Assembly (NCBI RefSeq): GCF_000701365.1
Contig: NZ_JNIK01000015.1
Span: 124,001 to 188,000, forward strand
DNA length: 64,000 bases
Direction of reading: 5' to 3'
Origin: Blastococcus sp. URHD0036
GTDB taxonomy: Bacteria > Actinomycetota > Actinomycetes > Mycobacteriales > Geodermatophilaceae
Below, in pieces: positions 50,520-58,753 of the stretch (its first letter is position 1; every line of letters begins with the position of its first letter). Position numbers and translations under genes: made by a program. A model generated the notes under the pieces. That model did no database searches. It had not been told where the DNA came from and worked only from the letters and a program-made list of their open reading frames with translations.

Positions 50520-50577
50520 GGGCTCAGCGTGCCCGGCCGCCCGGGCAGCGGGGACCGACGTTGGACCGGCGTCCTCA

Positions 50578-50590
50578 GGCCCTTCGGCTC
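50578..50590. promoter_or_regulatory. GGRCC-N3-GG box upstream of the acetate kinase remnant
   Basis: GGCCCTTCGGCTC, directly before the ATG at 50594. It belongs to the looser form of the stress-island box (GGRCC-N3-GGNYC). Confidence 0.3.
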
Positions 50591-50593
50591 TGC

Positions 50594-50998
50594 ATGCCGG
50601 TGTCCGTCGGTCCCGACGCTGGACAGGTGCAGGACACGACGCTGGTCCGGACCCCGTGGCCCCGTCCCTACGCAGACGCCCCGACCATCCTGAGCCTCGA
50701 CGTGGGCTCCTCGTCGCTCAAGGCGACGGTCCGGGATCCCGACCTGCGCGCGCCCGCCGTCGCGGAGGTGGCCGACGCGCTCTCGCGACACGGGTTGCGC
50801 CCGCAGGTGGCCGCGCACCGCATCGTCCACGGCAGCTCCCTGCTGCGGGCGCCCCGGCGGGCCGACGACGCGCTGCTGTCCCGGCTGCACGCGGAAGAGC
50901 ACCTGGACCCCCTGCACCTGCCCCGCGACGAGGAGACCGTCATGGACCGTCTCACCCGGGTGCTCCTCGCCACCCGCCCGTGGACGGGGCAGCGGTGA
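50594..50998 (+). pseudogene. truncated acetate kinase remnant
   Basis: 134 residues from the ATG at 50594 (or 123 from the GTG at 50627). ILSLDVGSSSLK matches the N-terminal phosphate motif of acetate/propionate kinases (L.LN.GSSSLK, here with Asp for Asn), and AAHRIVHGSSL matches the substrate motif HRVVHGG; LDPLHLPRD echoes APLHNP. The stretch between the motifs is about half its usual length, and the C-terminal two thirds (some 260 residues, including the ATP site) are missing. It cannot be an active kinase. Its stop overlaps the GTG of the synthetase gene, so the reading frame has been kept. Confidence 0.72.
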
Positions 50999-53625
50999 CG
51001 GGCGGCCGGACGTCTTCCTGCCGTAGCGAGCGGGTCCTCCTGCGCAGCGGCACCCCGGCGGTGCTGGCGGAGCTGACTGCCGACGACGCCGACGAGGTCC
51101 TGGACCTGCACCGCCGCCTCGACGAGCGGGACACGTACCTGCGTTTCGCGACGCTGCACCCGGCCGATCTCGAGCGCTACGTGCGGCGCACCCTGGCCCC
51201 TGACTCGGGTGGCCACACGCTGGGCCTCCGGATCCGTGGGCGGCTCGTCGGGGTCGTCCAGCTGCTGCCGTGCGGGGCCGGTCTCTCGGAGATGGCGGCC
51301 GTCGTCGACGCCGAGGCGCGACACGAGGGCGTCGCCACCGTCCTGCTGGAACACCTGGCCGTCGTCGCCGGTCGCCTGGGCATCGACCGGATGATCGCCG
51401 AGGTCCTCTCCGAGAACGCCCCCATGCTGGGCGTCCTCAACGACCTGGGGATGCCGCTGGAGAAGCGGCGCGAGGGGAGCGCGCTCCGGGTCGAGGTGAG
51501 CCTGCATCCGGGGGAGCGCTACCGGGAGGCGGCCGAGACCCGGTACCGGACCGCCGCGGCCGCCAGCCTGCAGCCCGTGCTGCGGCCTCGGTCGGTCGCC
51601 GTCATCGGCGCCGGGCGCAGCGACGGATCCGTGGGCCGGGCCGTCCTCCGCAGCCTCCGCGTCGGCGGGTTCCCAGGACCGGTGCACGCCGTCAACCCCG
51701 TGGCCGCCGTGCTCGAGGGGTTCGGGTGCCTGCCCGACATCGGAGCGGTTCCCGGACCGGTGGACCTGGCGGTGGTGTGCGTGCCGGCGGCCGCGGTTCC
51801 CGACGTGGTGACCGCATGCGGCGACGCCGGGGTCGGCGGTGTGCTCGTGACCAGCGGCGGGCTGGCGGCGGTGCCCGACGCCCCCGCGCTGCTGCGCGGA
51901 CTCGGGAACCGGTACGGCATGCGCGTAGTGGGACCCAACAGCCTGGGCGTGGCCGTACCCGGGCTGCCCGCGCCACTGGCGGCGACGTTCGCAGGCCGCG
52001 TGCCTCCCGCCGGAGACCTCGGGGTGGTGGCGCAGTCCGGTGGGGTCGCCTTCGCCGCACTCGCCTCCTGGCTGCGGCTGGGCCTCGGCCTGTCCGCGGG
52101 CGTGGCCATCGGGGACGCCTACGACGTCACCGCCCGCGACGTGCTGGCCTGGTTCGACGAGGACCCCGCGACCGAACTGGTCGTCCTCTACGCCGAGTCC
52201 GAGCCCGACCTGCGCGGGTTCGCGCAGACGGCGGAACACCTGGCCCGGCGCCTGCCCGTGCTCGCGGTGGCGTCGGGAACCTCGCCGGCCGGAGCGCGGG
52301 CCGCCACGTCCCACACGGCCTCCGCCACCCCCGCCGTCGTCCGGGAGGCCGCCGCCCTGGCGGCAGGGGTCCAGACCGTGCCCGACCTGACCTCACTGAC
52401 GGCGGCTGCGGCGTTGATGCGCGGGCAGCCGCTGCCGCGTGCCGGCACCATGGTGGTCCTGACGAACGCCGGAGGGGTCGGCGTGCTGCTCGCCGACGCC
52501 TGCGTCGCCGCCGGGCTCCCCGTGGAGCCGCTGCCGGCCCAGCTGCAGGCGCGGCTGCGGGCCGTGCTGCCGCCGCTGGCGGCAACGGGCAATCCCGTGG
52601 ACACCGGTGCCGCGGTCTCCGCCGACGCCTTCGCCGCGGCCCTGACCGGCCTGCGGGAGCATCCGGCCGTCGCCGCGGTCGTCACCGCAACGCTGCTGAG
52701 CGGGGTGAGCGACCCCGCTCCGGGGGTCGTGGCCGGCGCGGTGGGGGACGGGGCGCCCGTCGTCGACGTGCGGCTGGGCCGCAGCACGTCGGTGGAGCGG
52801 CTGGACCTCCCCGGTGGCCGGTTCCTCGTGTCCCTGGCCGACCCCACGACTGCTGCCCGTGCGCTGTCGGCGGCGGTCGCCCGGCGCGACTGGCTGGGCC
52901 GGGTCCGGGACGAACCGGCGGCGCCCGGCGGCGTCGACGTCCGGGGTGCCCGGGACGTCGTCACGGTCGTGCTGGCGCGGGCGCCGGAGGGCGGCTGGCT
53001 GCAGCCCGGCGAGCTGGAATCGCTCTGCGCAGCCGCCGCGCTGCCGGTGGTCCCCACGAGCTGGACGCGCATCCCGGAGGAGGCTGCCGCAGCGGCCTCG
53101 CGCGCCGGTGGCGCCGTCGCCGTCAAGGGGATGGTCCGCGGCGTGATCCACAAGTCCGACGCGGGACTCGTCAGGCTGCCCGTGAGCTCGCCCGCCTTGG
53201 TCGCCGCGATCGTCGAGGAGTGGGCGGCGCAGGCAGGGCCGGACTGGCAGGGGGCGGTCGTCCAGCCGGTGGTACCGCCCGGTGACGAGCTGTTCGTCGG
53301 TGCGGCGCGGGACCCGTCGGCCGGCGCGGTGGTCGCGGTGGGCCCGGGCGGGCGCGCCATGGACGCGCTCGGCCACCGGGTGCACCGGCTGGCGCCCCTG
53401 TCCGGAGCGGACGCCGACGAGGCGCTGACCGCGACCGGGCTCTTCGGCACCCCGCACGGACTCGGGCTCGATCGCGCCGGAGCCGTCGACTGCCTCCGCC
53501 GGATCGGCTGGCTGGCGGACGTGCTGCCGGAGCTGGTGGAGATCGAGGTCGACCCCTTGCGGGTGGACGCCGCCGGCTGCCTGGCGCTCGACATCCGCGC
53601 GCGCGTCGGGCCTCGGGCGCACTGA
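50995..53625 (+). CDS. GNAT-fused ADP-forming acetate/acyl-CoA synthetase
   Basis: 876 residues from the GTG overlapping the preceding stop. Domains: an N-terminal GNAT domain (about 20-180; AVVDAEARHEGVATVLLEHL), then the CoA-binding Rossmann domain (RPRSVAVIGAG...), the succinyl-CoA-synthetase-like domain with the phospho-His H440 in TSHTAS, and a C-terminal ATP-grasp domain (AVAVKGMVRGVIHKSDAGLV). The order is GNAT first, unlike E. coli Pat, where it is last. It converts acyl-CoA + ADP + phosphate to acid + ATP, or may acetylate proteins. It may replace the lost acetate kinase. Confidence 0.9.
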   Translation: MTGGRTSSCRSERVLLRSGTPAVLAELTADDADEVLDLHRRLDERDTYLRFATLHPADLERYVRRTLAPDSGGHTLGLRIRGRLVGVVQLLPCGAGLSEMAAVVDAEARHEGVATVLLEHLAVVAGRLGIDRMIAEVLSENAPMLGVLNDLGMPLEKRREGSALRVEVSLHPGERYREAAETRYRTAAAASLQPVLRPRSVAVIGAGRSDGSVGRAVLRSLRVGGFPGPVHAVNPVAAVLEGFGCLPDIGAVPGPVDLAVVCVPAAAVPDVVTACGDAGVGGVLVTSGGLAAVPDAPALLRGLGNRYGMRVVGPNSLGVAVPGLPAPLAATFAGRVPPAGDLGVVAQSGGVAFAALASWLRLGLGLSAGVAIGDAYDVTARDVLAWFDEDPATELVVLYAESEPDLRGFAQTAEHLARRLPVLAVASGTSPAGARAATSHTASATPAVVREAAALAAGVQTVPDLTSLTAAAALMRGQPLPRAGTMVVLTNAGGVGVLLADACVAAGLPVEPLPAQLQARLRAVLPPLAATGNPVDTGAAVSADAFAAALTGLREHPAVAAVVTATLLSGVSDPAPGVVAGAVGDGAPVVDVRLGRSTSVERLDLPGGRFLVSLADPTTAARALSAAVARRDWLGRVRDEPAAPGGVDVRGARDVVTVVLARAPEGGWLQPGELESLCAAAALPVVPTSWTRIPEEAAAAASRAGGAVAVKGMVRGVIHKSDAGLVRLPVSSPALVAAIVEEWAAQAGPDWQGAVVQPVVPPGDELFVGAARDPSAGAVVAVGPGGRAMDALGHRVHRLAPLSGADADEALTATGLFGTPHGLGLDRAGAVDCLRRIGWLADVLPELVEIEVDPLRVDAAGCLALDIRARVGPRAH

Positions 53626-53631
53626 TCCGAG

Positions 53632-54531
53632 CTATCCCGCCGCCGCGCCGACGTGGAGGCCGAGCGGCACCACGGCGACCGGGCAGGCCGCGCCGTGCAG
53701 GACCGCGGTGGTCACCGACCGGAGGTGACCACCGCGGTCGTGCCGGTGTCCCACGACCAGCAGCTCCGCCGTGAACGCGGCGGCGAGCAGGGTCTCCGCG
53801 GCACCGCCCCGCCGCACCACTGGGTGCACCGGGACCGGGAGCGCCCCGGCGCGGTCGATCACGTCGGCCAGCACGGCTTCCGCATGGTGCTGGGCGGTCG
53901 TCTCGTCCGCCAGCGACTCGAACGCGGCGTGCAGCACCCCGGGCGCAGCGTGCCGCCAGGTGTGCACGGCCGTCACGGCGCTGCCGCGGTCCGCTGCGCT
54001 GCCCAGGGCGAAGGCGAGCAGGTCCTCGTCGCCGGCGTCTCCGGCGAGGCCGACGACCACCCCGGACGGGTCGGCCACCGAGACCGTCGCCCGCAGCGGG
54101 ATGACGAGGACGGGGCACGAGGCGTGCCGGGCCAGCGCTCCGGCGGTCGAGCCGAGCAGCACGTCGTCGAGGGTCCCGCCGGACGTCGTGCCGACGCACA
54201 GCAGCTGCGCGGCCGCGCCCTCCGCAACGAGGACCTCGACCGCGGCGCCCTCCACCAGGTCGGAGACGACGTGCAGGCCGGGCACGTCGCGGGCGATCTC
54301 AGCCTCGAGGGCGTCGAGCACCAGTTCCCCGGCCACCCGGAGGACGGCCGGGCCATCGAGCCCCTCGGGCGTGCGGAGCTCGCGACCGGCTGTCGCGGGC
54401 AGGGCCATCACCAGTCGCAGTGAGGCGCCCCGGGCCTCGGCGGCCCGGGCACCCACCCGCGCGGCGGCGTAGGCGGACCGCGAGCCGTCGATCCCGACGA
54501 CGACGGGCCCGCGGCGGAGCCGTTCGGTCAC
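53632..54531 (-). CDS. tandem universal stress protein (two UspA domains)
   Basis: 299 residues from the GTG overlapping the DUF1918 stop (GTGA). Domain 1 (about 8-148) begins VVVGIDGSRSAYAA and ends GTTSGGTLDDVLLGSTAGALARHASCPVLVIP; domain 2 (about 155-290) begins VVVGLAGDAGDED and ends GHRHDRGG...VLHGAACPVAVVP. The G-2x-G-9x-G(S/T) ATP-binding motif is clear in domain 1 and degraded in domain 2. These are the hallmark proteins of the mycobacterial DosR regulon. Confidence 0.92.
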   Translation of the reverse strand: MTERLRRGPVVVGIDGSRSAYAAARVGARAAEARGASLRLVMALPATAGRELRTPEGLDGPAVLRVAGELVLDALEAEIARDVPGLHVVSDLVEGAAVEVLVAEGAAAQLLCVGTTSGGTLDDVLLGSTAGALARHASCPVLVIPLRATVSVADPSGVVVGLAGDAGDEDLLAFALGSAADRGSAVTAVHTWRHAAPGVLHAAFESLADETTAQHHAEAVLADVIDRAGALPVPVHPVVRRGGAAETLLAAAFTAELLVVGHRHDRGGHLRSVTTAVLHGAACPVAVVPLGLHVGAAAG

Positions 54532-54740
54532 GGTCCGCCCCAGGCACGGTGCGGCGCCTCGGGGACGATCGTGGCGTCGGGACCGGGGAAGACGAGGCTG
54601 ATCCGCTCGTCGTCGGTCCACCGGATCTCGTACGGCGGGCTCCCGTCGGCGTGGTGGACGCCGACCACGAGCCCCTCGCGGCCGGGGGCGTCGAGGGTGC
54701 GGCCGTGGACCACCAGCCAGTTGCCGACCTCTGCGTACAT
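54528..54740 (-). CDS. DUF1918 protein
   Basis: 70 residues, ATG at 54740. VGNWLVVHGRTLDAPGREGLVVGVHHADGSPPYEIRWTDDERISLVFPGPDA is the DUF1918 beta-barrel (SH3-like) fold; the family member in actinobacteria sits next to Usp genes. The role is unknown; it may bind nucleic acid or a small ligand. Overlaps the Usp start. Confidence 0.88.
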   Translation of the reverse strand: MYAEVGNWLVVHGRTLDAPGREGLVVGVHHADGSPPYEIRWTDDERISLVFPGPDATIVPEAPHRAWGGP

Positions 54741-54756
54741 GCGGTGCCCTCCTGAG

Positions 54757-55041
54757 TCAGGTGACCAGTTGCGCTGTCTCGCCCGTGTTCCGTGCGACGT
54801 CGTCGGAGGCGATCCGCAACAGCCGTCCGGCGAGGTCCCTCAGCGCCCGGGCGGCGGCGATCTCGTCGCCGATCCTGGCGACCTGGCGGTCGGCGGGGTC
54901 GAGACGCGCGAACCCCACGCCGGCCAGGCTGCTCTCGGCGCGGGTGCGCAGGCGCGCCACTGCACGCGTGCGGCCGTCGTGCTCGTCGATCGTGACCACG
55001 ACGTCCCAGATGTCGGTGAACTCCGATGTGGTGCTGCTCAT
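54757..55041 (-). CDS. DUF1876 protein
   Basis: 94 residues, ATG at 55041 with GGAGG upstream. WDVVVTIDEHDGRTRAVARLRTRAESSLAGVGFARLDPAD is the DUF1876 fold (the Rv2632c family, double-stranded-RNA-binding-like). The family is found in dormancy clusters. First gene of the DUF1876-DUF1918-Usp operon; the divergent promoter region shared with the aldolase homologue contains two DosR-like boxes. Confidence 0.87.
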   Translation of the reverse strand: MSSTTSEFTDIWDVVVTIDEHDGRTRAVARLRTRAESSLAGVGFARLDPADRQVARIGDEIAAARALRDLAGRLLRIASDDVARNTGETAQLVT

Positions 55042-55127
55042 GGCTCCTCCAACGACTCGTTCCGACGCCGACGCCGACGCTGTCGGATGGCGCCGCTGCG
55101 CGCCGCGGCCGTAAGCACCGACCCGCC

Positions 55128-55141
55128 GGGACCTCCGGCTC
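55128..55141 (+). promoter_or_regulatory. GGGACCTCSG-type box, Usp operon/aldolase gap, copy 1
   Basis: GGGACCTCCGGCTC in the 227-base divergent gap between DUF1876 and the aldolase homologue. Confidence 0.45.
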
Positions 55142-55191
55142 TGCGCGGGCACGGGGCCGATGCCCGGGCGAGGCCGATGGTCGGACCCCGA

Positions 55192-55204
55192 GGACCGAAG
55201 GGCC
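55192..55204. promoter_or_regulatory. DosR-like box, Usp operon/aldolase gap, copy 2
   Basis: GGACCGAAGGGCC, an N3-spaced near-palindrome, 64 bases right of copy 1 and 65 bases before the aldolase ATG. Confidence 0.45.
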
Positions 55205-55268
55205 GTGGCGCACCCGCCACCCGCCCCCGGACGCTTCCGGGAGCGGGCCGATCGGGAGGAGCCGCACG

Positions 55269-56294
55269 ATGGATCTGTCAGCGATGGCCTGGACGGCGGA
55301 GGTGCTGGCCGGCCCCGGGAGGGGTGTGCTCGCCGCGGACGAGAGCACACCCACGATGGGGCGGCGGCCGGCGACGGTCGGCCCCGAGAACACCGCGGAG
55401 CGCCGGCGCGCCTACCGGCAGCTGTTGTTCTCGACCGAGGGGCTCGCCTCTTCCATCAGCGGGGTGACCCTGGCCGACGAGACGATCCGCCAGCGGGCCG
55501 ACGACGGCACGCCCTTCCCGGATCTGCTGGGGGCCGCCGGCATCGTGCCCGGCATCGAGGTCGACCGTGGGACGACGCCGCTGGCCGGCTTCGCCAGCGA
55601 GCTGGTGACCGAGGGACTGGACGGGCTCCGGCTGCGGCTCGCCGAGTACGTCTACCTGGGCGCCCGGTTCGCCACGTGGCGGGCGGTCGTCCGGATCGGG
55701 GCAGGGCGGCCCACACCGACGTGCCTGGAGGCCAATGCCCACGCCCTGGCCCGCTACGCGGCCCTGGCGCATGAGGCGGGCCTCGTGCCGGTGGTCGAGC
55801 CGGAGGTGCTGATGGAGGGCGCACACGATCTCGAACGGTGTGCGGAGGTGACCGTCGCGACGCTCCGCGCGGTGTACGAGCAGTTGTCCCGCCACCAGGT
55901 CGTCCTGGAGGCGACCCTGCTCACGACCAACATGGTGCTGCCCGGGTCGGAGTCCGGCGCACACGCCGACCCGGAGGCCGTGGCCGACGCGACCGTCGAC
56001 GCGCTGCGCGAGGCCGTCCCGGCGGCGGTGCCCGGCGTCCTGTTCCTGTCCGGAGGGCAGGGCGCCGTGGAGGCCACGCACGACCTCGCGGCCATCAACC
56101 GCCGGGCTCCCCAGCCGTGGGAGCTGAGTTTCTCCTTCGGACGTGCGCTGCAGGCACCGGTCCTGCGGTGCTGGGCAGCGGGCGACGAGGAGGGGGCCCG
56201 GGCGGCGCTGCTGCACCGTGCCGCGATGAACGGTGCGGCCCGGCGCGGCACCTACCGGCCGGAGTCGGAGCCGTCGGCGGCAGGCGCCGGCTGA
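55269..56294 (+). CDS. class I fructose-bisphosphate aldolase homologue without catalytic lysines
   Basis: 341 residues, ATG at 55269. Unmistakable class I aldolase fold: LAADESTPTMGRR (D24), VVEPEVL (E177), LSGGQGAVEA and FSFGRALQAP are kept. The Schiff-base lysine of LLKPNMV is replaced (LLT219-T-NMV), the second active-site lysine of FAKWR is T136, and the VDKG lysine is R100. The codons are plain ACG in both key places, not an ambiguous read. A Schiff-base aldolase cannot work this way, so the protein is an inactive homologue or has a new function. Convergent overlap of 43 bases with the GH65 gene. Confidence 0.88.
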   Translation: MDLSAMAWTAEVLAGPGRGVLAADESTPTMGRRPATVGPENTAERRRAYRQLLFSTEGLASSISGVTLADETIRQRADDGTPFPDLLGAAGIVPGIEVDRGTTPLAGFASELVTEGLDGLRLRLAEYVYLGARFATWRAVVRIGAGRPTPTCLEANAHALARYAALAHEAGLVPVVEPEVLMEGAHDLERCAEVTVATLRAVYEQLSRHQVVLEATLLTTNMVLPGSESGAHADPEAVADATVDALREAVPAAVPGVLFLSGGQGAVEATHDLAAINRRAPQPWELSFSFGRALQAPVLRCWAAGDEEGARAALLHRAAMNGAARRGTYRPESEPSAAGAG

Positions 56295-58753
56295 CGGGCG
56301 GGGGAGCCCGACGGGGGAACCGCCGTCGGGCGACGCCGGAGGGGCACTTGCAGGCCGGCGCCGGGGCGGAGCCGGAACTCCTCACCCCGGATCCGCACCG
56401 GAAGGTCCGGGTGGGCCCGCTCGTCCGAGCCGATGGTGATCGCCTCGTGCGTGATCGCCACCGCCAGTTCCGCGTGTTGCCGGTACTGGAGGCAGAACCG
56501 CATGCCGGTCAGCGCCTCGGGCAGGTGGGGATCGAAGCCGAGCGCGGCGTCCCGGGTCTGCAGGCCGGTGAACCCCCGCTGCAGCAGGTCGACCGTCCCT
56601 GCCATCGCACCGAGGTGGATGCCCTCTCCGGTCGTGCCGCCCTGGACGTCGTCGATGTCGCTGTCCAGCGCCTCGAGGAAGAACGCCCAGGCCCGGTCCC
56701 GGTCGCCGCGGGCCAGGACCCACGAGTGGACGACCCGCGAGAGCGTCGACCCGTGGCAGGTCCGGGCCGTGTAGTACGCGACGGTCCGCGGGATCGTGCG
56801 CCGGTCGGAGGCGTACCCGAGCCGGTCGAGGACCGCGTAGAACTCGTCCGCGGTCAGCAGGTGGAACAGCATGAGGACGTCGGCCTGCTTCGAGACCTTG
56901 TACCGGTTGGCGGAGTCCCCTTCCGCCTCGAGGATGCGGTCCAGCCGGCTGATGTCGCCGTACCGGGCCCGGTAGCCCCTCCAGTCGAACTCCGCCAGTT
57001 GCTCGTAGCCGCGGAACTGGCTGAGCACCCCGTCGGCGTGCCAGACCAGCCGCAGCCGACGGCTCACGTGCTCCCACCGGTGCAGATCCGGCTCGCTGAT
57101 CCCGAGGCCCGCCAGCAGGACGAGACGTCGGCGGGGCGGCAGCATCGCCAGGCAGTCCAGAGCGCGGGTGAGCGTCCACGCGGCCATCACGTTCGTGTAG
57201 GCATTGTCGTCCAACCCGGGGTCCGCCGAGTCCGGGAGCGCGTCGTGGTACTCGTCCGGACCCATCACGCCGGACAGGCCGTACCGGTCGTCCACCGGGT
57301 CGTAGCTCGCCAGATCGGCCCAGTAGGCCGCGACCTCGAGGATCATCTCGGCGCCGTGCTCGACCAGGAAGGCCGTGTCCCCGGTGGCCTCGTGGTAGCG
57401 CCAGGTGTTGTAGGCGACGGCCAGTCCGATGTGCCGTTGCAGCGCGGAGTTGTCGGGAACCCAGCGCCCGGAGCGGGGGTTGAGGTGGACGGTCGGTGAC
57501 TCTTCCCGGCCGCTCGACCCGCTCTGCCAGGGATACAGCGCGCCCCGCTGCCCGCCGGCACGCGCGGCGGCCCGTGCACTCGGGAGCCGCCGCCACCGGT
57601 ACATCAGCATCGCGCGGGCGACCTCGGGCAGCCGCAGGACGAGGAAGGGCAGCACGAACACCTCGTCCCAGAACACGTGGCCGCGGTAGGCCTCGCCGTG
57701 CAGGCCGCGCGCCGGGATGCCGACGTCGAGGTCGACGCTGTGGCGGGAGACGGTCTGCAGGAGGTGGAAGACGTGCAGCCGCAGCACGAGCGAGGTCCTG
57801 GCCGGTCCGTCGACCTCGACGTCGCACCGTGCCCACAGATCCGCCCACTCCTGCACGTGCCGGGTCAGGACGCCGTCGAACACCGGCGCCGCCCGCACTG
57901 CCTCCGTGGCCGCGTCGGCAGGCTCGCCGGTGCCCCGGTCCCGCGACGTGCACAGGGCGACGACCTTCTCCACGGTGACCACCCGGCCCGGGACGACGTC
58001 GACGCGGAGGTCGACGGCACACGTGGTGGCCTGAGCGGTCGGCCTGAGCTGGGGGGACTGCTCCACGCCGTCCACGAGGAGGCGGTGCCGGGCCGCCAGC
58101 GCCATGCGGATGCGCGACTGCAGGGTCCGGACGACGAGGCCGAGGACCCCGCGGCGGTGCGAGGCGGACTCGACGGTCAGGTGTCGGCCGGACAGCCCGC
58201 GGTACCGCGCCACGCCGGCGTTGGTGACCCGCCCGTCCAGCGCCGAGCGCACGGTCAGCTGCCCCGACCAGTTGTCGGCCACCACGGTGCACTCCAGCGC
58301 GGCGAGGAGCGGGTCGGCCATGGACACCAGGCGTCGCTGGCTGACCTCGGTGCGACGGCCCGCGGCGTCGGTGACCACGAACCGTCGGGTGAGCACCCCG
58401 CGCCGCAGGTCGAGCTCCTGGACGTGGTCGTCGACCGTCATCGCCGCGAGGTCCAGCCACGGGCCGTCGTCGATGCGGAACGTGAGGGACTGCCAGTCGG
58501 GGAGGTTGACGATGCTCTCCTGCTCCAGCACGTGGCCGTCCACCTCGTCGACGGCCCGGTCGAACACCCCGGCGGCGTAGGTGCCGGGGTAGTGCGTGCC
58601 GTCGGGGCGCGACTCCGGCGCGGCGGCCCGCGTGACGAACCGGCCGTTACCGACGGCGCAGAGGACCTCGCGCAGCTGCTCGGCGGCGGGATCCAGGCCC
58701 TGGTAGCGCAGCACCCACTCGCTGTCCGGGGCCTCCGCGACGTCGTCCGTCAC
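56252..58753 (-). CDS. glycoside hydrolase family 65 disaccharide phosphorylase
   Basis: 833 residues from the GTG overlapping the PEP-synthase stop (GTGA). GH65 layout: an N-terminal beta-sandwich (...SIVNLPDWQSLTFRIDD), a helical linker, the (alpha/alpha)6 barrel with HGEAYRGHVFWDEVFVLPF and the catalytic acid E501 in GVMGPDEYHD, then KQADVLMLFHLL and TCHGSTLS. Members phosphorolyse trehalose, kojibiose, maltose or nigerose to glucose 1-phosphate. The 43-base overlap with the aldolase homologue lies in the disordered C-terminal tail. Confidence 0.92.
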   Translation of the reverse strand: MTDDVAEAPDSEWVLRYQGLDPAAEQLREVLCAVGNGRFVTRAAAPESRPDGTHYPGTYAAGVFDRAVDEVDGHVLEQESIVNLPDWQSLTFRIDDGPWLDLAAMTVDDHVQELDLRRGVLTRRFVVTDAAGRRTEVSQRRLVSMADPLLAALECTVVADNWSGQLTVRSALDGRVTNAGVARYRGLSGRHLTVESASHRRGVLGLVVRTLQSRIRMALAARHRLLVDGVEQSPQLRPTAQATTCAVDLRVDVVPGRVVTVEKVVALCTSRDRGTGEPADAATEAVRAAPVFDGVLTRHVQEWADLWARCDVEVDGPARTSLVLRLHVFHLLQTVSRHSVDLDVGIPARGLHGEAYRGHVFWDEVFVLPFLVLRLPEVARAMLMYRWRRLPSARAAARAGGQRGALYPWQSGSSGREESPTVHLNPRSGRWVPDNSALQRHIGLAVAYNTWRYHEATGDTAFLVEHGAEMILEVAAYWADLASYDPVDDRYGLSGVMGPDEYHDALPDSADPGLDDNAYTNVMAAWTLTRALDCLAMLPPRRRLVLLAGLGISEPDLHRWEHVSRRLRLVWHADGVLSQFRGYEQLAEFDWRGYRARYGDISRLDRILEAEGDSANRYKVSKQADVLMLFHLLTADEFYAVLDRLGYASDRRTIPRTVAYYTARTCHGSTLSRVVHSWVLARGDRDRAWAFFLEALDSDIDDVQGGTTGEGIHLGAMAGTVDLLQRGFTGLQTRDAALGFDPHLPEALTGMRFCLQYRQHAELAVAITHEAITIGSDERAHPDLPVRIRGEEFRLRPGAGLQVPLRRRPTAVPPSGSPARQPAPAADGSDSGR

